From Tubiluchus corallicola (lineage: Eukaryota; Priapulida; Priapulimorpha; Priapulimorphida; Tubiluchidae): 64,000 nucleotides of DNA. The stretch is from assembly GCA_030141605.1 (NCBI GenBank), contig JAQGDQ010000196.1, forward strand, positions 248,001 to 312,000. Direction: 5' to 3'. This document shows positions 24,001 to 36,705 of this stretch, piece by piece (within the stretch, counting starts at the first letter, position 1; each line of letters begins with the position of its first letter). Made by a program: the position numbers and the translations under genes. The notes under the pieces were generated by a model that was given only the letters and a program-made list of their open reading frames with translations, was not told the origin of the DNA and ran no database searches.

Positions 24001-26135
24001 AACTTTTTATGTATTTCGAAAATTTGTCAATGTGTCTGTTTAATTACTTTAAATTGCTTTAATCATAAAAGTCTTAATGATAATGCGGCGCACCATAATT
24101 ATCGGTAGTAATTGTAATATATATTTTGTATTTTTTCTAAAACACGATTACAAGAGTTTTAGTGCTTGAAGCAAGTTTTTCGTAGTTACTGTGGAAAATC
24201 CGCTTTTTAGACTAGTTTTTCTCCCGGGTTGTTTTTTTCCATTTTGTTTGGGTAAAGCTGGTCCGCGTTACCATAATACAGGTTTGTATAACTTTTACGC
24301 CTGCAGTCAGATGTGATGTGTTTTTATGTACGAGGTTTATGTAAATGACAAAAGCCAGGTTTTAGACGCCTCTAATCTCGAATAGAGGGTAGCTGCTGTG
24401 TGTGAACCCAACGTTAGACTTGTTAAGAGGCAAGTTTACTGTCTGCCGAATCATGACTGATTGCATAGGAAATTCCACGGGTATTGAAAAATTAACTACA
24501 GTATTGTCAGTTTAAAGGAACGAAAATTGTCAAGCTGTCAGAGTTATGAAAACAGTTTCGGTCTCGTCTAGAAGACTTTGTCCTGTGCTCATATAACGAC
24601 CGCTATCGTGTACAGTCCAGTCAACTTGGCTAAACAAAGCTACTTAGTGGGGTGGACAGGTGAAAATGTTGAATATAAATCCAGAAATATTGCTTTCTTG
24701 TAACTCGTTTAGTGATAGGAGTACTAGTTCTTTACAAACGTGTAAGGCTCTAGTTAAAAAAGAAATTTTCTGGTAGAGAATGCCGAAGATAAAAGGCCCG
24801 AGTGAAATACTGGATTTATAAATGCAGTTATTCTCTATTTAGGAATGTCCAGTGTAAAAGTACAAGAAACAGCAAAAAATGACTACTGTGAGCAAATTGT
24901 TCCTTTTAAGAACAAATCACGAGACATCCTGAGACAATCTTCCCTTAAATTGTAATTTAATTATTTTTTAGACAATTTTATCCGACTTGTGCCCATACGT
25001 AATGTATTTGTATCAATAGAAAACGTTTCTGAATAAGTCTATTTAATTTATGCTTACTTTGTTTAGTCTGTACATGTGAAGTTTAAATAATAACTTGGCT
25101 GAAGTAGTTTTGCTAAATAAAATACATTTTTTGGAGAGCTTTTACTGGTTGAAAGCTGTTCAAGCAAAGTTTTGATTGGTTTACACGAATAATAGGATGA
25201 ATACATTAGTGCTGGGAGCATTGTACCTAAACCTTTGATTGTACACGATAAGAGTTTTAAACTCTCTTGTCCAGTCGCACTTATAACTAACAAAGCCAGA
25301 CAGGTAGTCCATTAAGCACCGTCCACACACCTACAACACCTAAGCTTACCTCACCTGACGACTAATTAGTAATATTGGTCATGACAGGTAAGGTGAATGA
25401 GTTCCTAATACGTAGCTAATTGTTGATCACTTGCAGAATAGGATATTAGATAGTGTTTGTTTTTCATAATTATTCCTGTTGAATCATTGTTTTCAGTTGT
25501 CTTGCGTTGTTTGATTTAGATCAAGTAGGAATTTCAGTGTAGGCAATTAGGTAAATTATAATTATGTACATCATTGTTAATTAACCCACCAAATGATGTT
25601 GATTTTTTCATATCGCGTGCGTTTCGGCAACTAGCACTACTGTGTATTTGAGTTTATCTTACAAAACTTACACAATATTTATAGGCCTATAATTTATAGA
25701 ATAACATTATACTTTTGCGATATTGAGTTATTCGAACTCAAGCAGCGCTGAGACAGCGAACTATTTAATTTCACTATTAACGCATATATAGTGAATAAAT
25801 TTGACCTTTGATTTGTAAATTCTATAATTGTAATGATTTTGTTACTGAGATAAAAGTTTAGCAACACTAAATAATTGTAGTTACAGCAGTTTTGTTTACT
25901 GTATGTATGTTACAATTTAATAAAATAAGTCAAGCATTTATTATGTCAAAAATATTTACAACTTCTTTGTTAGTACTGCTATATTGCCTGAAGTCATTTT
26001 CTCAGCAACTGATTTCATGTGTGATAGTAGAAAGTGTTGTGGTGTTTTATTTAATCATTTACTCTTCATTGCGTTTACATAAACACTGCTGAGTCAGTTG
26101 TGGACAGTAATGCCATAAAGTATGTTGATCTGTTT
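24001..26135. other. Intergenic DNA with no recognised gene
   Basis: AT-rich sequence without recognisable exons. Small ORFs on both strands look random. Confidence 0.45.
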
Positions 26136-26137
26136 TC

Positions 26138-26201
26138 ATGTTTCTCTCCGTCTCTCCCCTTTCCCTCCCTCCCCCCCCTCTCTCTCTCTTTCCTCCCCTA
26201 T
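26138..26201. repeat. Polypyrimidine tract
   Basis: A long, almost pure C/T stretch including a run of eight or more C residues and (TC)n. Mirror-like pyrimidine tracts can adopt triplex (H-DNA) structures. A perfect palindrome follows within 25 bp. Confidence 0.8.
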
Positions 26202-26220
26202 TTTCATTTACAAAGTGCAT

Positions 26221-26244
26221 ATATCAAATAGCGCTATTTGATAT
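26221..26244. repeat. Perfect 24-bp palindrome
   Basis: The half-site ATATCAAATAGC is followed immediately by its exact reverse complement, centred on GCGC-like AGC/GCT at 26232-26233. It could be a dimeric DNA-binding site or a chance hairpin. No gene lies within 1.5 kb. Confidence 0.85.
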
Positions 26245-27848
26245 CAGACGTCAATCTGCCTCTAGTAAACAAACACCTTTTTCTGTTGACTTGCTCTGTT
26301 GGGAAGTTTGCTTACTTCGTTTCCATGGCAACTAATAGCGCGGTTAGTGATAGGAAAAGGTTTCATTATTTACTGGATCGATTGTTCATGCATCTGTATT
26401 ATTGCTTCTGATCAATACAATTCAATTAATAACTGTTCCTGCTGCAGTTCTTATAATCAATCAGCTCAAAACTAAGCAAGAATTATTGGGCGATTAATCC
26501 ACATTCAATTATGTACCCATTTGGTATGTCCAAAGTTTCTAGAGATTGTCAGGTTTACCTTGTCAAGGAAAAAAGCAAGAAAAATAACTTTCTCATAATA
26601 AAAGGCAATAATAATATGACTCATTTATAGTTTATGAATGTTAAGTGATTTTTAGAATTCAAAAAGATAATTTAAACAGTGCAACTGTGCATTTAAGTTC
26701 TGCTTTTTTCTGAACAAAAATAAATTAATATTTTTAATAAATAATTTCATATAGTCACTAAAACAAGTGGCATCGTAACTATGTACTTTTTTATCAAAGG
26801 TACCTACATCAAAGGTGCTATACACATTTTGTTTGTCACTTGTAGGCTTACATGTGTGCAATTTCCTAATAAAATGTAGCTTAGGTCTGTTTGGTTTATT
26901 AGCTCTCATGCATTTTTAAGTGCACATGTTGATTGCTTTCCATTCTGCTATAGAGGTATAAAGTCTATAATAGACTTTTTTATATTTCTTTAATTCTACA
27001 GACCTTGGTGCAAGCTAGCTGGGAACTTGGGGCCCATCATAATTGTTCTCAGTTGGGCCCCACATCTCCTAAGCCCGGCCTTGTTTATTATATCATTATT
27101 GCTTTCATATATCTGCAACTTTTTCTTTTTTCTAAATACAGCATTTCAGTTTTTACTGTAACTATGTTGCTCCTTACACTGACCGTGGGCTATTTATCAA
27201 CCAAAACACACTAGACCTTTATATTAAATTTCTGTTACTCTGTGGTTATATCACAATTTGGCCCTTTCTTTTTCTCATTACAGAAAAAAGGGAGTTGATA
27301 AATTTGAAGGCCACTTTGGGCCTATCAGTATTCACCAGATGTTACATTCACAATCAGAAGTGTGAACTTCTGTTGAATTTTCTGTTTTTCCTTACCCATC
27401 TTTGAAATAAGTTTTCAACTAGCCATAATTTATGGGCTGTAGGGATTGTTGAATTAAATCAATTATTTATTTCAGGTTTCCAACAGGTTATATAAATAGA
27501 ATTAGCAAAACACTCCTATATCTTCACCTGCCAGAGATGCAGTGTAGTTCTTCAGTTGGCCATGCTACCACGTGGAGCCTGTCATATCCTGTTTATACAC
27601 AGAATCCAGAAAATAATGAAAAGTGACACAAACTTTAGGTACTAACGGGAGTGGTCTTAGCAGACCTCCTTGAAGGACCTCGACTCATCATTTTTGTTTT
27701 TTCGCAGGTTGGCGAAGATGACTGCAGACAGGATTTACAATTGAATTTTGTGCTTGAACTTTTACCGGGCCTCGGGGCAAGGCCGGTCAGCCACTTTCTG
27801 CAATCTCACACTTGAGTTTAAGCATTGAAACTCAATGCGGTAAAAGTG
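26245..27848. other. RAB23 upstream region and probable 5' UTR
   Basis: No protein-coding exon was found. A pyrimidine-rich acceptor-like TTTTTTCGCAG ends at about 27707 and could start a 5' UTR exon that runs into the RAB23 start codon at 27849, but this is inferred only. GC content rises locally at about 27760-27790. No clear TATA box can be tied to a start site. Confidence 0.35.
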
Positions 27849-30800
27849 ATGAGGGAGGAAGAGATAGAGACTGCCATTAAGGTTTGGTTCACTTAACAGA
27901 CAATCTTTTTTTTCTGTTTAATGCTTATTCCCCCTTGCCTCCTTGGGGCAGTCTTATCATTGCAGATATATTCTTTTTTAATTTTATAGTTTTCCTTTTT
28001 CTGCACCTGTTATGATGGCACTGTAAAACATTAACACTGTTAAAAAACTTTGCTTTCCAGCCTTAAAATTTTATATGAATCCCTATAGCCAAGGATGCTA
28101 CCATGTGCATATCTCATTAATAACTGGCAAAAAGTTTATGATTTTCAGCAAGGTTATAATTTTCAACAGCATTGAACTAAACTTTTCTCCTCAATTTCTC
28201 TTTTGGCCTGTTAGAGGTGTAGTGAATTATAATGAATTCTGTCGTAAATTTCAGCTATGATTATCATAAAACAGTTGATGGAGAGCCAAGCATTACTTTT
28301 ATCCTTCATTGGCCATTATTGACACAATTTTAGAACTGTGTAAGAGGATCCATTCTAAACACATCATTGACACAAAATAAAATTACTAATGTGATCTGAA
28401 TTTGTTAGCGCTACAGCCTACAGGAAATAGGGGCCATTTGCCATTTCCATACAATGTGCTATATTTACTAGCTGAATAACCATGAAGTGCAGTGGACAAT
28501 AGGGGAGTAAAATCATAAATGTGTTATTCATGCTTCTTGTTCATGCTCAAAAGTAATGTTGTTACAGTTAATGTAGAAGTGCATAGATTTTACTAATGCT
28601 GCAATTTATTATTTAAAGTGCTATAATGGCATTATTAACTGCGGAATTGATTAAGTTTGATAATCACTGAGTTGCCAAAAGCTGTGACCAGCCATTGAAT
28701 GCTTGTGCTATTCTCATAAATTAAAAATGTTAATGTGCAGATTGCATGTGTGCTATTGAAATAGAAGTATGAGTTCAAAGTGAATAAAAACTCTTTGTAT
28801 TTGCAATAATTTGTGTTGCTCAATAAAAAGTGAATGACTCATTTTTATCCATATGAGTAATTTGTTTGTCTTCCACTAGGTGGTAATAGTAGGCAACGGT
28901 GCTGTAGGAAAATCATCTATGATACAGAGGTACTGCAAAGGCATTTTCACCAAGGAGTACAAGAAGACTATAGGTGTTGACTTTTTGGAAAAACAATTTC
29001 AGTAAGTGCTTTGTTTAACTGAGGTAACTCAGTTACTACAAGACCTATTGCAGAGTCTTTGTTGATAAAAAGTGTGCTTTAAAGTTTCTTTTAGGTCAAC
29101 CATCCGTCTAACTCACATACTTCTAGTTGCAACAACTTGTAACAATATACCAGAATATCCAACAGTTGATCATGTTTTATTAAGTAGTTTTCTTGTAATT
29201 AAAGTCTTCTTGAAAAAGTGGACATCTGTCAGCTTGATGACTGTTGCAGAATTAACGGGGAAGATGTGCGGCTAATGTTATGGGATACAGCCGGTCAAGA
29301 AGAATTTGATGCAATAACAAAGGCATATTACAGAGGCAAGTACCTTTCAAAGTTGCAAGCTTCTTGACTGCTTCACAGTTTTTATCACTATATGGCAATT
29401 GGGTGTGTATGGAAATCACAAACATATCATAAACTAAATTTGCAAGCATGGTTAAAGCACCTTGCTTTAGTATGTAAACTTTAGGTATAATGCACATTAT
29501 AAATGTGCAAGAAGAAAGTTTTTAACATTTTTATACAGTTTGGCACTCTGAAGCTGGAGTTCTAATGATTGTGGTAGGATTGGGACCTTGGTGTATCAGT
29601 CACATGCGGATATGAATACCACGTAAACAGCCATAAACAAACTCCTCAACAGTATAAACAGCCATAATTAAGCCGGCAGTAGCAAGTATCAAACCCTAGT
29701 GGTTACCTATCCATTTTCTGATTAAGCTTGACATTACTTAATTTCAGTTACTAAGTATGCACTGTTAACTCACTCAAAATTTTGGCTGTTGTCTGGATAG
29801 GTCTTAGCTTGTGTTTGTGTTCAAATTTGTAGTTTTCTACAAAGATTTAATTTCTTTTAGAAACTAAAGTTATTTGTTTAAATCAATTTTAAATCTGTAC
29901 AGTAATGTGCCTGCAGTCTCGCATTTTGTTTTATAAAACTGACAGGCAAATAAGTATATTGTGTTTTTACTTTGCACTAAGCTAATTTCCATTTGTTTTG
30001 TGTTGGTCTTCGATGTTGATTATCTACATGCAAGAAAACAGTTTGTTACCTTATTTGTGGGACACGTATGTCCAGCCTTCCGCGCTTCACGGTCGTCCTC
30101 TTTTCTTCCCTAAATTGCATTTATCTGCCGTGTTGTAATTTGCATATATTTTCCTTGACAAGCAAAATGACAGGTTAGACAAATTCATTCATTGTTCTGT
30201 AATAAAAGTTACTAGTTTTTCTAATTATTGGTTAGAAATTTCATCATGCCAGTTTGTTAGTGAAGTGAAACTATGTTACAGATAAACAAGTACGTGATAT
30301 GGGGGGAAATTCTACTGTGAGTTGATCGGGGTGGGCAAATAAAATTTGTGTCTCTGCTGCTATGTAATTGATATTTCTTGAATGACATTGCCTGATTGAA
30401 ACATAATTAATGATCTTCTATTAAACCTTGAATTAATATACTTCGTTGTACCATAATTAATCCATCGTTTGTTGAAGAATGGGGCATAGAAATAATTATG
30501 ACTCCTATCTCAACTGCTTTCTACTCCTATCTTTAGTCACATTGTTGTTGTTATACCATTTCAGGTGCTCAAGCTTGTGTTCTAGCTTTCTCTACTGTAG
30601 ACAGAAGTTCTTTTGATGCAATAGAAAAATGGAAAAAGAAAGTGAGCATTTTAGAATAATTAGATAAATATACATAAAGCAAATTACTGATCGTAAGTGA
30701 TTCGCTTAGATACTACTTCTTTTTTGCTGTTCCTCCATATTTGTTAAACATTGAATGTTGACAAAGTGTTGGATACAAAACATTGTAGAGGAGCTTCAGA

Positions 30801-33800
30801 GGAGCTAAATGCACAATACTTGTTGTGATGACAAAAAGTATAACAGTAGAATAGAAAACTTTAAATATTTATTGATGTAAAAGATTAAACAAAAATATCG
30901 GTAAAAATATAGGCATATAAGGTCTTGTAACAGCCAACTAGTGAGAACAGAATGTAACAAAATTGGAGCAAACTGTTCACTATTGGGCTAAACCTGTTTT
31001 TAGAACAGGGTAACAGATAGGTAGAAGCCATCTACTACATCAGTAGTGATTTTACAGATTACTGAGCTAATTACAATTTAAATGTAATTTTTGTAATTTT
31101 CTGGTCATTCACAATGTCAATACTTAAGATTAGGTTTAAGTGAACAAGCGGTGACCAAGAAATTTTGTCTAGTGAAATTCCTGGGTTGTTCATATCCATG
31201 GCCATATCTAATGTTTAAGGCTGGAGGTAGATCCACGAATCAACTGTAGTTACCTGTGTACTTTCTTACATCCAGCCTGCCTCTGGGTCTGTACAATTTA
31301 CAAGAATGATCTCTAATATTAGCTGCATTCCTCAAGGATGGCTCATCTTGAATGTTAGTTTTATTGATAATCTGAAAAACCTGAATCATGAAATTTTGCA
31401 TATAAAATTTAGAGAATAGGCAATTCATGTTTTCTGAAAAGCTTCCTATTAATTTGTTTGCTTTGAGGAAAACTAGGTCATCTGTTAAAACAAGGTATCA
31501 CTAGCAAAGACTTACAAAGCTCAGTGAATTAACCAAGTGCCAAATAAATTAATCCACATTATTTAGGTTGCTATGGCAATGCGGTAATGATGATAGTTTA
31601 ACTAGAAGTAGCACACCATTAATTATGTGCTGATTGTGCAATGGCTCTTACTAGCTTAGATTTTTGTAACAGCGAGGATCTTGTGATATCTGAGCTTACA
31701 CAAACATTTTTGATTTTTAGTTAAATATGTTTTGAAACATCTATATTCATTTGTTTTAATGATAAATATACGTATTACATATATTCAGCATAGCAGTTTT
31801 ATGAAGGTGATTAAAAAAATGTTTCTTTTATTTTTCTGCTGTTATCATCACAAATGTACTTTTCAGATGTCTGTTGCCTTCATATATAATTAAAGCAACA
31901 TTTCTGACTTATTAACTTGGTTTACTCTATTAGCTTCTCAAACTCAGCTGTAGGCTTCGATCATCCATGATGTATAATCAATAGATTTAATTAGCTTCGT
32001 TTAGACTAAGCTTGCATGTAATTTATGCTGGTTCTTAATCATGTTGGTTTGTTTTGGCAGGTGGAAAGTGAATGCTCTTACATACCTACTGTATTGGTGC
32101 AGAATAAGATGGACCTAATTGATCAGTCAGTGGTCCCCAAGTAAGTGTTGATAAGTACTGTCTCCTATGCATGTATGGCAATGTAACGAAAGAGGGTGAA
32201 AGGTGCAAAGGAAGAATGATGTACGACAGGAAGGAAGGAGCAAAGGAAAGCCATTAGTGTAATTACTAACTTGGAGTATAGTGACATTTGGAATTTAAGG
32301 CTGTAGTTGTCTATCATGTAATAACATGTTATTGACATAAAATACAAATTGTTTGTGTTTTATATTACGCAGTAGTTTGCATTAATGGTTCTAACATAGA
32401 AGCTGTTCATATGTTTTCATCTCTAAAGTTTGAGCATTGAACAAACATGATATTGGATTGCCACGTTGCATTATTTTTTTAATATCCTCGTGTAGATTTT
32501 GCTGCTTATAGTAAAGTTGTAGGTGCGAAAGTGTAATCAGCAAAAGAAAATTGGTAACAATAGTAGTGTTATTTTTGATTAAAAAGCATTAACCATAAAA
32601 TGGATTAATGTATTTTACTGCATAAATCTTGACACATTTGGATAAGTACAGTAGACACATACACACGTGCACAGATTAATGAAATTATTATAGTCTATCT
32701 AAGAATCACCAAAAGTGCACATAGTGCACACAGTTATTATAGATAAAACTAAAATCATAATATGTATGTTTGATGCATACTTATATATGTATATGTATAC
32801 AGATTACTTTTGCATTTGTTTTAGGGAAGATGCTGAAGGGTTAGCTAAACGACTAAAACTACGGTTGTATCGAACGTCCGTGAAAGAAAATTTACACATA
32901 GATGATGGTAATTAAATAGTACATGTTTTACATGTATCATTGGCATAATAAACTGTAAAGAATGTAAGAACCTGGTTCTGTAATGCAAAAAGAACTTTTA
33001 AATTATGTCATTAGTTTAGAAGTGACAAGTAACAAGCTGTGCGCCATTTTGTATCACCAAAGTGTCTTGTTCTTTTTACAAAGTAATATATTGTATCACC
33101 ATCCCAATGTACACCACTGGCTCACCAAAAAAACATTAATCTTTTTGACAGTATAAAGTAATTAATACTTTTCTTTAGTTAGTGAAGAGTTTGCTACTGC
33201 AAATGCTCTGATTATTTTTTCAAACTTTACGCATTGTTATTTTTTATCTAAAGTTGTTTCAAACATCTGACTGTTCAAATGGCCATGCTTAATGGTCATT
33301 TCAAGGCAAACTTTTGAATTTTATTTATGAAAAGTGTTTTCTTGTCCTTAATGTCTTTTTTAATATTTTATCATTGTCATATTCCTTATTTAATATAATT
33401 TTTAAAATTCTTTCCATGTCATTTTGTCAGAAATGAAAATTTGACAAAGTTCTTGAAGAAATGAATCATGACATCATTCCCATTGAGAAACAACATGAAT
33501 CATACTTTTGTCATCTTATAACCCTCAGAACTATTCCACTAGAGTCCTTCAAAGCTGTGAATAACTGCAGTGCTAGATATTAAGATACTATTATTATTTA
33601 TTTGTACATCAATGTACATTAATACCACATGGTCATGCAGTACATTAGTAATTTTACAAATGTAATCAGTTACTGATTTATAATACATTAATCACAAAAT
33701 TATACAATGGAAAAAACAAAGCAATAAAGAGACAAAAATGACAATAATTAACTTTAAAAGTTATACTTTAAAATACTATGAAATTATTTGCATGTGGTTA

Positions 33801-35317
33801 ATCCTGCATAATAAACATTAAAATTTCATTTAATTCAGTCAAGATAAGAAAAGAGAATTCTGCTGCTTCTATTGTATTTAAAATATCCATGGCCAGAGAT
33901 GCACTAGAAGTTTGATCATCAGTTAGTCTGCATTCCTCTATAAATACATATGATTGGACAAGCTTCGGCTTAGATATCATCAATGCATAATCTATATTGT
34001 AATTTTGGCAGATGTACTTCACATTATTTCCCATATGTGATAGAACTGAATAACAACTTTGTCGAGCAACTTTGTTCTTTCCTGAAAATTAAATCCTGCT
34101 AACCGTTTCGTTAATTTTCATCTATTTATTATTCTGTCCAGGGGAGGAGGCAGTCATTTCCTGACACCCTTACTCTTTATACATGTTTTTATAGAAAGAC
34201 GTAGAGACGAGAATTGAGAATGTACGTCCTTCATTAACTTTTTGCAATAAGTTACATAAATTTGTTTGCAGTTTTCAGGTATTTAGCAGAAAAATATTTA
34301 CAGCAGATGAACAGTTCAGTAGATGACTGTCAGATGCATCGTATTGGCGGGCACAGTAAGTAGAAGTTTCTCTGTCTTTAGTTCTGCACTTCTAGTGATT
34401 TTTTTTGCAAAGTACATGTGCTTATCTGGCAGTCAAGAGTAATAAATACGAAAGATATTACATAAGATACCTGTGTTTCATAATGTGAATTGTGCTTCAG
34501 AAGTAATACATTTTTCTGATTGAGTATCCAGTAATTAAATTTATGAAACTACTGCAAAGTAATACATAAAGTTAAGATGCGATGCAAGTGGACTGTACAG
34601 TTGTCTAATCATGCTGCTGTTTAAATAATATTTGAAAATAATAACTTTACTTAATGAATTAAAAGCTTACAAGTTAATCGTTGTTAAACCTAATTAGTAA
34701 TTTGTTTGGAGACACACTGAATATTTCATTCATTGAGTGTTGCTTTCTTGAATGAAGATACTTCAGGAAAGCAGTTGAAAGCCTTGGAGCCTTGAAAATT
34801 AACTAGTGTTGCTTTCAAGTAATGCATATGCCTTTGAATGTATGATAAATGGTAAGATATTTTGAAGAAAATTATTGTGAAAATGTCTAGCAGATTGTTT
34901 TTAATCTTCACTAGCAGAAATTGCAGGTTTGCCTGTTGTAGCATAATGCTCATTAAATTTTGTTGATAGAAGACAAGTCATGTCACTTTGCAAGAATGAG
35001 TGTGCAACAGGAAGTGTTGCCAGAAGAAACTTTCTGTAATTCAGTGCATTTTTATAGAGGCATATCTTGCTAGTAACATAGTATTTTTACTTTAGACATT
35101 GGTCTTGCTTGTGGCAATTTGTATAAAAAATTGTGCAATCAAAGCACTGAAGTTCCTATATATGCTTGTTGTGCTAATTTGACATATTATTAATGCAGAT
35201 GCGTTTGCAACTGGGAACGGGGTGCCCGGAAAAGGACGTGAGACGATCCAGCTTCATCCGAGCAAGAGGAGAACACAGGGAAAGAAATCTCCCCTTGGAA
35301 GGTGTAAGCTATTATGA
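27849..35317 (+). CDS. RAB23: RAB23, Rab-family small GTPase (complete, eight coding exons)
   Basis: The coding exons are 27849-27881, 28880-29001, 29250-29335, 30565-30641, 32061-32140, 32825-32907, 34272-34355 and 35199-35317. They join in frame to 227 residues (human 237). The N-terminus [11 protein letters not shown] parallels the human protein. All GTPase boxes are present: the P-loop GNGAVGKS (residues 16-23), switch I TIGVDF, switch [12 protein letters not shown] (Q68 at the catalytic position), NKMD (121-124) and [25 protein letters not shown] is very close to vertebrate RAB23. The protein ends CKLL, a CaaX-like prenylation signal in place of the double-cysteine end of many Rabs; leucine in the last position would favour geranylgeranylation. 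In vertebrates RAB23 acts in ciliary trafficking and restrains Hedgehog signalling. Intron 3 uses a GC donor (29336-29337). The gene converges on UBE2W. Confidence 0.97.
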
Positions 35318-35930
35318 ACTATCCAGCTCCAGTCCTCGGCACTGCCTATACTAATCAAACGATGGGGAATCTTTAGTGCAGTTTACTTCTGTGATTACAT
35401 GCAACACATTATGTCTCGTACATCTTGTAATATCCTGTGTAGCTGAACGTCGTGTTCTAAGATGTGGTGCGTTCTCTAACATTGCGTAGAACATTATGTT
35501 ATTTTGAAAAACTCGTAACACAGGTTTAAAGCAAAATGTAGATAGCTGACAATAGGTTCGTTAAGCGTATTTGAACATGTCCACTGTCTAGCAGTGCTAA
35601 TGGCAACTGGTGCATTGTGGTTACAGATTACTGCTCACAGTGATAAACTAAAAGGTGTGCATTGTAGCCATATTTGCCCTAATTCGGTACATCTTGCATA
35701 TCGTAACGGAAAAAAGACGTATTTTTGAACTCTGATGTAAAACTATTTGAGGTATTAAATATTGAAAGACAGAATGTTTTTCAAGAAAGATATGCTTCAA
35801 AGAAATATTACGGGGAGTCTAATTTTGTTAGTTAATTGTTGTCTAACATACTTCCAGCTATTCAGGTGGGTGACAGTGCAGGCTTGGATTTTGAAAACAC
35901 ATGCACAATAACAGTTTGTGCCTGATCAGA
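35318..35930 (+). other. RAB23 3' UTR region
   Basis: AT-rich sequence after the TGA at 35315-35317. The RAB23 transcript must end within or beyond this part, but I see no unambiguous AATAAA close to the stop, so the poly(A) site is not assigned. Confidence 0.4.
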
Positions 35931-35934
35931 ATGC

Positions 35935-36527
35935 AACTTAAAAAACCTGGCTGAAATCTTGAATTATAGCTTAAAACAATTTACGTTATAAAATATTGAA
36001 AAGGAATGTATAATTTTTCAAAAATAACTTACATGAAGGAATTATTACCACAGAAATGCAATTTCCTATTCGCATGGCTAGTTCTTTGCTGTTACATGAG
36101 CACTACCGCTTGGAACATTTCGTTAAAAACAGGTGTTGTACCTCTCAGTTCAGAGGTGTTCAGTGGTGATGTAGTATGCACGTTTGAGAGCACTTGCGTG
36201 AGCACAGCAATAAGCTTGAAATATAAATTCTAGACTTATAATTTGCCAAGTTTTTATATATCACACTGTATATTGTACAGTAGCACTGGACTTCAATTTT
36301 TGTTTTTGCAGACATATACAACACACACGTGCAATGTTTGAACTATTGAAACTTATGTTCAATTGTGATGTCATCACTAGTTGGGCTCGTTTGCTCTTCA
36401 TTAAGTTTTTAATCTATTATTTAATTATCAGAAACACACTGTGACATCATTACCGATGTTAAAATGTATTCTTTTTCTGCAGTTCAAAACGGGGTGTGTT
36501 ATGAAAAATCATCCTGTTTTTCTTTAA
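35935..36527 (+). repeat. 590-bp dispersed repeat, copy B
   Basis: Second copy of the repeat at 13742-14332, same orientation, with diverged but ordered shared words including TTGTGATGTCATCACTAGTT at about 36363-36382. The 75-codon ORF at 36006-36233 lies within the repeat and shares no conserved frame with copy A, so I do not call it a gene. Confidence 0.7.
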
Positions 36528-36570
36528 TCATGTCATGATGGCAGCATTGTTAGATTATTCATTAATCCAG

Positions 36571-36705
36571 TGATGAGCTTAAAATGTGAAATTGTCAATT
36601 TAAATTTGCGATGTTTTGTATTTAATTGTCAGTCTTATACAGTAGTGCCAAGCTTCAATTTTTGCTTTTGAAAATGTGTGAAACTCTCATGATGGTTTCT
36701 ACATT
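36571..36705 (+). repeat. Partial third copy of the dispersed repeat
   Basis: Contains CTTATACAGTAGTGCCAAGCTTCAATTTTTGCTTTTG-like sequence that matches the middle of copies A and B, which have TTGTACAGTARCACTG then CTTCAATTTTYG. It is shorter and more diverged. Confidence 0.45.
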
